A DNA stretch of 56,683 nucleotides from Pseudomonadota bacterium (GTDB lineage Bacteria; Pseudomonadota; Gammaproteobacteria; Steroidobacterales; Steroidobacteraceae), in the NCBI GenBank assembly GCA_963204835.1, contig CAUJHJ010000035.1, positions 1 to 56,683 on the forward strand, in the 5' to 3' direction. Below, piece by piece: positions 23,368 through 29,966 of the stretch. Every line of letters starts with the position of its first letter. Within the stretch, counting starts at the first letter, position 1. The notes under the pieces are model-generated. The model did not search any database and was not told the origin of the DNA. It saw only the letters and a list, made by a program, of their open reading frames with translations. Made by a program: the position numbers and the translations under genes.

Positions 23368-24585
23368 ATGCAGGTCCGCTCCCGCACCATGCTGGCCCTC
23401 GCCACGGGCGCCGTGCTCGGCTTTTCCGCTTCGATGGCCGGCAGCGTCCTCGCCGACCTGCGCGGCGGCGACGGCCAGGCCGATGCGGCGTTGCCGTGGG
23501 AAGATGCCCGCCTGCTCGCCGAGGTGCTGGAGCGGGTCAAGCGCGACTATGTCGACGGGGTCGACGACCACGCGCTGATGGACAACGCCATCCGCGGCAT
23601 GGTGAGCGGGCTCGACCCGCACTCCGCCTTCCTCGATGCGGACGAGTACGAGGAGATCCGCGCGAGCACCACCGGCTCGTATCCCGGCGTCGGCATCGAG
23701 ATCGCGGCCGAGGCCGACGGCATCAAGGTGCTGCGACCGATCGAGGGTTCGCCGGCGTTTCGCGCGGGCGTGCTTTCGGGCGACCTGATCGTGGCGATCG
23801 ATGGCGAGAAGGTCGGCCCGGATGTCGACCACGCGATCGAGCGCATGCGCGGTCCCGCAGGCAGCCATGTCACGCTCACGCTTGCGCGCGCCGGATCGAC
23901 CGCGCCGATCGACGTGCCGCTGCTGCGCGCGCAGGTCGCGGTGCACAGCGTCGAGCATGCCCTGCTCGAACCCGGCTACGGCTACCTGCGGATCTCCGGA
24001 TTCAGCGAGACGACGGCGGCCGACGTCGATGGCGCGATCGCCGACCTCGAGCGCTCCTGCGAAGGGCGGCTCGCCGGGCTCGTGCTCGACCTGCGCAGCA
24101 ATCCCGGCGGCGTGCTCGAGGCCGCGGTCGAGGTTTCCGACGCCTTCCTCGATTCCGGCGTCATCGTCACGGCCGAAGGCCGCACGCCCGAGGCGAGCTT
24201 CCGCATGGAAGCCTCGCCGGGCGACGAGACAAACGGTGCGGAGATCGTCGTGCTGGTGAACGGCGGCTCGGCGTCCGCCGCCGAGATCCTCGCCGGGGCG
24301 CTCAAGGACCATCACCGCGCCGTGCTGGTCGGCCGCACCACGTACGGCAAGGGCTCGGTGCAGACGGTGATGCCGCTGTCGGGCGGCCGCGCCGTGAAGC
24401 TGACGACCTCGCGCTACTTCACGCCCTCGGGCGCATCGATCCAGGACAAGGGCATCGAGCCCGATGTCGTGATCGACGGCAAGGAGACCGTGCCCGGCAC
24501 GGCCGCAGCCGCGGGCGACCGCGAAGTGCGGATCGCGCTCGATTCGCTGAAGTCGCGCCGCCGCCTCGCGCTCGCCGACCGCTGA
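23368..24585 (+). CDS. ctpA: S41 C-terminal processing peptidase (CtpA)
   Basis: 405 residues. An N-terminal signal or anchor (about 8-29) leads to a helical region, a PDZ domain (about 95-175) and the S41 catalytic core (about 195-380). The Ser/Lys dyad is visible: S303 in GGSASAAEI and K328 in TYGKGS. Such periplasmic proteases trim or degrade envelope proteins, in several bacteria regulators of peptidoglycan hydrolases. CtpA genes often follow envC in proteobacteria; here the GGDEF/EAL gene separates them. The dedA gene starts 4 bases after its stop. Confidence 0.93.
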   Translation: MQVRSRTMLALATGAVLGFSASMAGSVLADLRGGDGQADAALPWEDARLLAEVLERVKRDYVDGVDDHALMDNAIRGMVSGLDPHSAFLDADEYEEIRASTTGSYPGVGIEIAAEADGIKVLRPIEGSPAFRAGVLSGDLIVAIDGEKVGPDVDHAIERMRGPAGSHVTLTLARAGSTAPIDVPLLRAQVAVHSVEHALLEPGYGYLRISGFSETTAADVDGAIADLERSCEGRLAGLVLDLRSNPGGVLEAAVEVSDAFLDSGVIVTAEGRTPEASFRMEASPGDETNGAEIVVLVNGGSASAAEILAGALKDHHRAVLVGRTTYGKGSVQTVMPLSGGRAVKLTTSRYFTPSGASIQDKGIEPDVVIDGKETVPGTAAAAGDREVRIALDSLKSRRRLALADR

Positions 24586-24589
24586 CCCC

Positions 24590-25246
24590 TTGGAATTCCT
24601 GCAGTCGCTCGCCGAACTCGTGCTGCACCTCGACCGTCACCTGGTCGAGCTGCTGGTGCGCTTCGATGTGTGGATCTACGCGATCCTCTTCCTGATCATC
24701 TTCGCCGAAACCGGCTTCGTCGTGACGCCGTTCCTGCCGGGCGATTCGCTGCTGTTCGCGGTCGGTGCGCTCTCCGCCGTCGACACGAGCGGCACGCTGA
24801 CACCGCTCAACGTGATCGTGGCGCTGTCGGCCGCGGCAATCCTCGGCAATACCGCGAACTACGCGATCGGGGCGCGCATCGGCCCGCCGGCCTTCAGTGG
24901 CCGCTACCGCTTCCTGAAGCTCGAGTACCTGCGCGAGACGGAAGCCTACTTCCGCCGCTACGGGCCGATGACCATCGTGCTGTCGCGATTCGTGCCGATC
25001 ATCCGCACCTTTGCGCCGTTCGTGGCGGGCGTGGGCCGCATGCCGTACGCGCGCTTCCAGGCCTACAACATCGGCGGGGGCGCGGGCTGGGTGGTGGCGT
25101 TCGTCGCCGCCGGCTACCTCTTCGGCAACCTGCCGTGGATCAAGCGGAACTTCGGCCTCGTGACCGTGCTGATCATCGTCATCTCGGTGGTCCCGATGGG
25201 ACTGATGCTGCTGCGGGTCAGGCGAGAGCGCGCAGCGCGCCGATGA
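24590..25246 (+). CDS. dedA: DedA family membrane protein
   Basis: 218 residues from a TTG start. The N-terminus MEFLQSLAELVLHLDRHL aligns residue for residue with E. coli DedA, which is why this start is preferred although no ribosome site is clear. Family signatures are ETGFVVTPFLPGDSLLF, the basic RFVPIIRTFAPFVAG motif, and a C-terminal hydrophobic region. DedA proteins act in lipid-carrier recycling and membrane homeostasis (known for UptA/YghB relatives). It is coupled to ctpA by a 4-base gap, and its 3' end overlaps the convergent MAPEG gene by 29 bases. Confidence 0.88.
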   Translation: MEFLQSLAELVLHLDRHLVELLVRFDVWIYAILFLIIFAETGFVVTPFLPGDSLLFAVGALSAVDTSGTLTPLNVIVALSAAAILGNTANYAIGARIGPPAFSGRYRFLKLEYLRETEAYFRRYGPMTIVLSRFVPIIRTFAPFVAGVGRMPYARFQAYNIGGGAGWVVAFVAAGYLFGNLPWIKRNFGLVTVLIIVISVVPMGLMLLRVRRERAARR

Positions 25247-25601
25247 ACGCGCCGGCGAGCAATGCCATGGTCGGCAGCATCGAGAGCGCAAAGCCGACGT
25301 GGCGGCGCTCGGCCGCGCGGGTGTAGCCGCAGTAGTAGACGAGCCGGCCCACCACGAACACGAAGCCGAGCCCCGCGGACCACAGCGGGTCGACGTACAG
25401 CGCGAACAGCAGCATCGCGGGAACGAGCACCACGAGCAGCTCGAGCGTGTTCACCTGCACGCGGTAGTAGCGTTCGAAATCCGGGTTGCCGGTGATGGCC
25501 GGAGCCTTCACGCCGTAGCGCCCGCGCGCCCGCGCGACCGCCATGCCGAAGGCGAGGTACTCGGCCAGCGCGAGCGCGATCACTGCATGGACCCAAGCCA
25601 T
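25218..25601 (-). CDS. MAPEG family membrane protein
   Basis: 127 residues with about four hydrophobic segments. The signature ITGNPDFERYYRVQVNTLEL followed by a VGRLVYYCGYTRAAERRH-type stretch places it in the MAPEG (microsomal glutathione S-transferase-like) family; the E-x-x-x-R/N-x-x-N-x-x-E pattern is the usual glutathione-site motif. Bacterial members are mostly uncharacterised; glutathione conjugation or peroxidase activity is possible. The start at 25601 is the first ATG giving a membrane-type N-terminus (MAWVHAVIALALAEY). It is divergent from the SRPBCC gene. Confidence 0.83.
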   Translation of the reverse strand: MAWVHAVIALALAEYLAFGMAVARARGRYGVKAPAITGNPDFERYYRVQVNTLELLVVLVPAMLLFALYVDPLWSAGLGFVFVVGRLVYYCGYTRAAERRHVGFALSMLPTMALLAGAFIGALRALA

Positions 25602-25661
25602 GCGCGCGATTCTCGGCGATGCGCGCGCGCGGGCGCAAGCCGCGATGGCAGAATAGCGACC

Positions 25662-26111
25662 ATGGCGGGCAAACTTCGCGGTTACGCGCATCGCATCGAC
25701 ATCGCGGCCGACACGATGCGCGTCTGGCGGGCATTCACCGAACCGAAGGCGCTGGCGCGCTGGTGCGCGCCGGGGTCGGCCATCCGGCCCCGCAGCGGCG
25801 GCAGTTTTCGCGCCAGCGTCGATCGCATCAGCACGATCGACGCGCACATCGACGTGTTCGATGCCGGGCGGCGCCTGCGACTCATACACCTCGAGCGGCC
25901 CGACCTGCCGTCGCGCGACCTGACGCTCATCGACGACTTCCTGCTCGAAGCCGACGGCCAGGGCACGATCGTGCGCTTGCTCGGCTCGGGCTTTCCCGAG
26001 GATCCGGCCTGGGACCCGTACTACCTGCGCATGCGCGCGGGCTGGGAGCGCGCGCTCGCGCGGCTCAAGGTCTATCTGGAGAAGGACATGGACAAGGAGG
26101 CGAGGAAATGA
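25662..26111 (+). CDS. SRPBCC domain protein (AHSA1-like)
   Basis: 149 residues. A START/AHSA1-type lipid or ligand-binding fold: HRIDIAADTMRVWRAFTEPKALARWCAPGS at the front, a beta sheet, and the C-terminal helix RMRAGWERALARLKVYLEKD. Ligand unknown; members bind hydrophobic molecules or the chaperone Hsp90. A CAGAAT hexamer lies 7 bases before the ATG. The gene overlaps the next by ATGA, forming a three-gene unit with the membrane protein and isochorismatase-like genes. Confidence 0.78.
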   Translation: MAGKLRGYAHRIDIAADTMRVWRAFTEPKALARWCAPGSAIRPRSGGSFRASVDRISTIDAHIDVFDAGRRLRLIHLERPDLPSRDLTLIDDFLLEADGQGTIVRLLGSGFPEDPAWDPYYLRMRAGWERALARLKVYLEKDMDKEARK

Positions 26112-26482
26112 CTGGATTCATCCTGCGTGCCGTGATCGCCGCCGGCGGGCTGTGGCTCGCCTCGCGCTGGGTCGACGGCTTTTCCATCACGAGCACCGGC
26201 ACGCTGCTGATCGCCGCCGCGTTGCTCGGCATCGTCAATGCCGTGGTTCGCCCGATCGCGGTGGTGCTCACTCTGCCGATCACGATCGTCACGCTCGGCC
26301 TCTTCCTGCTGGTGGTCAATGCCGGCATGGTGGGCCTCGTCGCCGCGGTATTGCCGGACTTCAGCATCGCGGGTTTCTGGACCGCCGTGCTCGGCGCGCT
26401 CATCGTGAGCGCCGTGTCGTGGGTGGGCTCCTGTTTCTTCGGCTCGAGCCTGCGGGTCGAAACGCTGCGACGCGAGCGATGA
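26108..26482 (+). CDS. Small four-helix membrane protein, PF04020 (phage holin family IV) type
   Basis: 124 residues, almost all hydrophobic, with about four membrane helices: LRAVIAAGGLWLASRWVDGF, LIAAALLGIVNAVVRPI, VVLTLPITIVTLGLFLLVVN and AVLGALIVSAVSWV. The NAVVRPI and LTLPITIVTLGLF motifs are typical of the PF04020 family, which despite its name is a widespread bacterial membrane protein of unknown role and not evidence of a phage. It is coupled by ATGA to both neighbours. Confidence 0.8.
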   Translation: MTGFILRAVIAAGGLWLASRWVDGFSITSTGTLLIAAALLGIVNAVVRPIAVVLTLPITIVTLGLFLLVVNAGMVGLVAAVLPDFSIAGFWTAVLGALIVSAVSWVGSCFFGSSLRVETLRRER

Positions 26483-27066
26483 GCGCGCCGGCGCTCGTCA
26501 TCATCGACATGCAGCAGGGCATGACGGGCACGGTGGCCGGCCTGCGCAACAACCCGCAGGCTGAGCACAATATCGGGCGGTTGCTGCAGGCCTGGCGACA
26601 CGGCGGCGCTCCGATCGTGCATGTGCGGCACATCTCGAGAAACCCCGCCTCGCCGTTCTGGCCGGGCCAGCCGGGCGCCGCGTTCCAGGAAGCGCTCGCC
26701 CCGCGCGCAGACGAACATGTGGTCGAGAAGAATGTGCCGGATGCGCTCATCAACACCGGCCTCGAGCGCTGGCTGCGCGTGCGGGGCATCGCCCGGCTCG
26801 TCGTCGCCGGTGTCAGCACCAACAATTCGGTGGAATCGACCGCGCGCACGGCCGGCAATCTCGGCTTCGAGACGCAAGTGGTGTCGGACGCCTGCTTCGC
26901 CTTCGGCATGACGGACCACGCGGGGGCGCCGCGCACGGCTGCGGAAGTGCATGCGATGTCGCTCGCGAACCTCGCGGTCGATTACGCCCGTATCGTGACG
27001 ACCGATGAGCTGCTCGCGGGCCTTAGCCCGGCGACTCGGGCGCCGACACCTCTTCGGGCCAGTTGA
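26479..27066 (+). CDS. Isochorismatase-like hydrolase with Ser at the Cys position
   Basis: 195 residues, cysteine-hydrolase superfamily fold (nicotinamidase/isochorismatase). D10 (IIDMQQG) and K83 (VVEKN) of the catalytic triad are present, but the motif GVSTNNSVESTAR has Ser (S116) where the nucleophilic Cys is usual. It may therefore be an isochorismatase-type enzyme that does not need Cys, or inactive. There is an ATGA overlap with the upstream membrane protein. The last 44 bases overlap the convergent EamA transporter gene. Confidence 0.78.
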   Translation: MSAPALVIIDMQQGMTGTVAGLRNNPQAEHNIGRLLQAWRHGGAPIVHVRHISRNPASPFWPGQPGAAFQEALAPRADEHVVEKNVPDALINTGLERWLRVRGIARLVVAGVSTNNSVESTARTAGNLGFETQVVSDACFAFGMTDHAGAPRTAAEVHAMSLANLAVDYARIVTTDELLAGLSPATRAPTPLRAS

Positions 27067-27946
27067 CGAGCACCACGCCGGCGATGATCACGGCCATGCC
27101 CGCGAGCATCACGCCGGTGAGCTGCTCGTCGAGCACCCACCAGCCGAGCAGGGTGGCGAGCGCCGGGTTCACGTAGCCGTAGGTCGCGACGCGCGCCGGC
27201 GTCGTGTGCTGCGTGAGCCAGGCGTAGGCCGTGTAGGCGAGGCAGGAGCTGAACACGGTGAGGTAGGCCATCGACAGCATGCCAGGCAGGGTCCAGGTCC
27301 ACTCGTGTTGCTCGCCGAGCCCGAGGCCGATCGCCGTGAGCATCACACCACCGCCGAACATCTGCAGGCCGGTGAACGCGAGGACATCGAGCGACTTCTC
27401 GGCATTCCTGAAATAGATGGTGCCCGCGGCCCAACCCATGCAGCCCGCGAGGATGCCGAGTTGCGGCACGAAGTGGGCGATCGAGTAGCCCTCCTGCGGC
27501 CACACGATCGCGACGGTGCCGAGAAAGCCGAGCGCGAGGCCGAGCCCGGTGCGCCGGTCGATCGGGTGGCCGCGTGCGCCGAACAGGCCGAAGATCGCGA
27601 TCCAGAACGATGAGGTCACGTTCAGCAGGGCGGCCTGGCTCGACGGCACCCATTGCAGCGCCCAGACGTTGAAGCCGTTCGACAGCGCGATCGACAGCAG
27701 GGCCATGACGAAGAGCTGCTTCAGGTCGGTCGCATCGAGCGCGAGCCGCCCGCCGCGCGCCCGCGCGATGAGCGCGAGCGCCAGTCCCGCGACGATGAAG
27801 CGGACGCCCGCGAAGAGGAAGGGCGGCAGGTGGTGCACGCCGACCGAGGTCGCGAGGTAGCTCGATCCCCAGACGATGTAGATGATCGCGAAGCACGCGA
27901 TCATGCGCGTGCGAAAGGCGGCGGCAGCGGTCATGGGGGCCGCCAT
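27023..27946 (-). CDS. EamA/DMT family transporter
   Basis: 307 residues with about ten hydrophobic helices in two EamA repeats (AIIYIVWGSSYLATSVGVHH; later FSSCLAYTAYAWLTQHT and NPALATLLGWWVLDEQLT). Members of the drug/metabolite transporter superfamily mostly export amino acids or small metabolites; the substrate cannot be read. The start at 27946 is 10 bases after the GFA gene stop; an in-frame ATG at 27934 is an alternative. It is the last gene of a six-gene minus-strand operon beginning with the OPT transporter. Confidence 0.85.
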   Translation of the reverse strand: MAAPMTAAAAFRTRMIACFAIIYIVWGSSYLATSVGVHHLPPFLFAGVRFIVAGLALALIARARGGRLALDATDLKQLFVMALLSIALSNGFNVWALQWVPSSQAALLNVTSSFWIAIFGLFGARGHPIDRRTGLGLALGFLGTVAIVWPQEGYSIAHFVPQLGILAGCMGWAAGTIYFRNAEKSLDVLAFTGLQMFGGGVMLTAIGLGLGEQHEWTWTLPGMLSMAYLTVFSSCLAYTAYAWLTQHTTPARVATYGYVNPALATLLGWWVLDEQLTGVMLAGMAVIIAGVVLVNWPEEVSAPESPG

Positions 27947-27956
27947 GCTGCCACAA

Positions 27957-28445
27957 TCAGGCGCCGGGGCGTGATCTTGCCGCGCGGAAGCGCTCGAGGC
28001 TGGCGGCGGGCCAGGTGGTCTTCGGGTCGTAGAATTCCGCAAAAACGCGCGCGTCGCCCGGCAGCACGACCCAGGCCTGGCGGGTCGACGTGAAGATGTG
28101 GGCGTCGGGCGGGAATTGCCCGGGCGCATCGAGCGTACCGACGCGCAGAAAGGCGATGCCCGGGCCCGCGCCGGCATAGTGGCTCCAGAGCGCGACCTGG
28201 CAGTCCGGGCAGCGCACGATCCGCTGGCCGCGGCCGCTGGCCGAGGGCGTATCGATCGTGACAGGCGCGCCCGACAGCAGCACGACGCGGGCCGTCTCGA
28301 CCATTGCATTCACGGCAAACGCCGAACCCGTCTCGCGCTGGCACCAGCTGCAGTGGCAGCAGTTCACGAAGAGGGGCCTCACCGTGAGCCGATAGCGCAC
28401 GGCACGGCAACTGCAGCCGCCCTCGACGGCCACTTCATCGGACAT
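27957..28445 (-). CDS. GFA/CENP-V family zinc enzyme
   Basis: 162 residues. Zinc ligands are visible as CSCRAVRY, CCHCSWCQRETGSAF and CPDC. The family is named after glutathione-dependent formaldehyde-activating enzyme (Gfa), which forms S-hydroxymethylglutathione, but most members have unknown substrates. The ATG at 28445 lies inside the end of ogt (11-base overlap). The C-terminal DPKTTWPAASLERFR region is common in bacterial members. Its neighbour Ogt also deals with one-carbon or alkyl damage, which makes a shared detoxification role plausible but unproven. Confidence 0.84.
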   Translation of the reverse strand: MSDEVAVEGGCSCRAVRYRLTVRPLFVNCCHCSWCQRETGSAFAVNAMVETARVVLLSGAPVTIDTPSASGRGQRIVRCPDCQVALWSHYAGAGPGIAFLRVGTLDAPGQFPPDAHIFTSTRQAWVVLPGDARVFAEFYDPKTTWPAASLERFRAARSRPGA

Positions 28446-29004
28446 GATTGGCCTCGCTGAAAAGCGGCAGCCTCTCTGCCGCGAGCGCGCCCTCGATCTC
28501 GAGCAGGCGCCGCTTGGTCGCGATCTCGCCGTGCGCGGAAAAGCCGCCCGGCCGCTGGCCGGCGGCGAGCACGCGGTGGCAGGGAATGATGATCGGCATC
28601 GGGTTCTGCCCGAGCGCCTGCCCCACGGCACGCGCGGCGCCTGGCTCTGCGAGTTGCGCGGCGATCTCGCCGTAGCTCCTCGTCTCGCCGGCCGGGATGC
28701 GGCGCGCGAACTCGTACACCCGCAGGTTGAAGGGCGGCACCCCGCGCAGGTCGAGCGCGATGTCGTCGAAATGCACGCGCTCGCCCGCGAGCAGCGCGAT
28801 GATGCGGCTTGTCGCGAACCGCACGTTGGCGGGCGGCGCCTGCTCGTGCGCGCTCGGGCGCCGCCGTGCAAGGCGTGCCCGGGTGGCGGCCTCGTCCGCC
28901 TCGGGCAATTGCACGGCGCAAATTCCCTGCGCGGACCAGGCGATGCCGCAGGGACCGAGCGCCGTGCCGAAGAGTGCGATGCCGAAGGGTGCGCTGCCGT
29001 GCAT
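28435..29004 (-). CDS. ogt: Methylated-DNA--protein-cysteine methyltransferase
   Basis: 189 residues. It repairs O6-methylguanine and related alkyl lesions by suicide transfer to C142 in the motif IIIPCHRVLAAG. The helix-turn-helix part (FARRIPAGETRSYGEIAAQL, ARAVGQALGQNP) and C-terminal GGFSAHGEIATKRRLLEIEG are normal. No Ada-type N-terminal regulator domain is present. The ATG at 29004 lies 7 bases after the thioesterase stop; upstream in-frame residues to 29094 are shadows of that gene. Confidence 0.93.
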   Translation of the reverse strand: MHGSAPFGIALFGTALGPCGIAWSAQGICAVQLPEADEAATRARLARRRPSAHEQAPPANVRFATSRIIALLAGERVHFDDIALDLRGVPPFNLRVYEFARRIPAGETRSYGEIAAQLAEPGAARAVGQALGQNPMPIIIPCHRVLAAGQRPGGFSAHGEIATKRRLLEIEGALAAERLPLFSEANHVR

Positions 29005-29011
29005 GCGTGCT

Positions 29012-29464
29012 TCAGTGGCCGGTGAGGGCGACGAATTCGCCGCTGAACCTCGCGGCAATGCGCCCCTCATACTCCAGCGCCGCAAGGACGGCAATCCGCG
29101 CCTTGCCCCGCCGCTGCAGCAGTTTCACGAACGGCTCCCAGCGGGCAGGCTCCGCCAGCGCCGCGCGCGCCGTGAATGCGCCGGCGATGGGCAGCTCGTA
29201 GTCGACCGTGCTGCGCTGGATCACGAGGCGGTTGGCGATGCCCGCGGCGCGCAGGCGCAGGTGGAGCAGCGACCACGCCGCGAGGATCGCGAGCGCCGCC
29301 ACGCTGCCGCCGAAGGCCGTGTCGCGATGATTGATGTTCGGCGCGAGGGGTGCCTCGAGCGTCACCTCGAGTTCGTCCGCCGCGCGTACGCCGATGTCCA
29401 TTGCCGCCGCGAGCGGGATGTGATCGCGCAGGTAACGGCGCAGGGCGGGGGCATCGAAAGTCAC
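29012..29464 (-). CDS. YiiD-type hotdog thioesterase domain protein
   Basis: 150 residues, single hotdog domain resembling the C-terminal thioesterase domain of YiiD: LEAPLAPNINHRDTAFGGSVAALAILAAW carries the helix with the catalytic Asn/His/Asp region, then VIQRSTVDYELPIAGAFTARA. It probably hydrolyses acyl-CoA or related thioesters. The GTG start overlaps the stop of the upstream exported-protein gene (GTGA at 29464-29461), and ogt follows after 7 bases. Confidence 0.78.
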   Translation of the reverse strand: MTFDAPALRRYLRDHIPLAAAMDIGVRAADELEVTLEAPLAPNINHRDTAFGGSVAALAILAAWSLLHLRLRAAGIANRLVIQRSTVDYELPIAGAFTARAALAEPARWEPFVKLLQRRGKARIAVLAALEYEGRIAARFSGEFVALTGH

Positions 29465-29961
29465 GGCGTGGGCGTGGCGGGCGCAGGCGGGCTTGCCGCC
29501 GGCTCCCTGTTCGCCTCGCCCGTCACGGAGTCGAGCTTGTCCTTGTCAAGGTACTTTTCCATGCCGGCGAGGCCTGCCGCGACCTCGGGGCTCGAGAACA
29601 GCTCCCTTCCTGCGACCTGGCCCAGGACCTGGAACGCCGCCGCGATCGCTATCGGGCCTTCATACTTGACCGCCTTCTGCGCCTGCTCGCGACAGGATTC
29701 GGTCAGCAGGCGCATGAAGAGGCCGGCCGTTGCCCTGTTCTCGGCATCGATCCGCTCGGCGGGGACATTTGCGAGGGTCTTCACGGCCGGGTGCAGGGTC
29801 GCCGCGGCGAACATCCAGCGCACGAACGCGGCGCGATCGTCGACGGTCGTCGCCTCGACGATGCACTTGCCGAGATCGTCGACGTAGGTGCCGGCCCGGG
29901 CGGGGCTGGCGCTGCCGAGCGCGGCGACCAGTGCCGCGGCGGACAGGGCCATCTTGCGCAT
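29461..29961 (-). CDS. Hypothetical exported protein
   Basis: 166 residues, family not recognised. A clear signal peptide (MRKMALSAAALVAALGSASPARA) precedes a helical, largely polar mature region with two cysteines (near KCIVEATT and ESCREQAQ) and a C-terminal Pro/Ala tail. The start at 29961 is 5 bases after the OPT transporter stop and has GGGAAG upstream. It lies between the transporter and the thioesterase, coupled to both. Because it is exported, it may assist the membrane transporter; that is inference. Confidence 0.7.
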   Translation of the reverse strand: MRKMALSAAALVAALGSASPARAGTYVDDLGKCIVEATTVDDRAAFVRWMFAAATLHPAVKTLANVPAERIDAENRATAGLFMRLLTESCREQAQKAVKYEGPIAIAAAFQVLGQVAGRELFSSPEVAAGLAGMEKYLDKDKLDSVTGEANREPAASPPAPATPTP

Positions 29962-29966
29962 GAGAT

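Noticed and set aside
21090-23540. An 816-codon minus-strand frame opposite the GGDEF/EAL gene
   Set aside because: Biased Arg/His-rich composition and no motif; the plus-strand gene has full domain evidence.
26108-26482. Phage remnant, suggested by the family name phage holin
   Set aside because: PF04020-type proteins are common chromosomal membrane proteins and no other phage gene is nearby.
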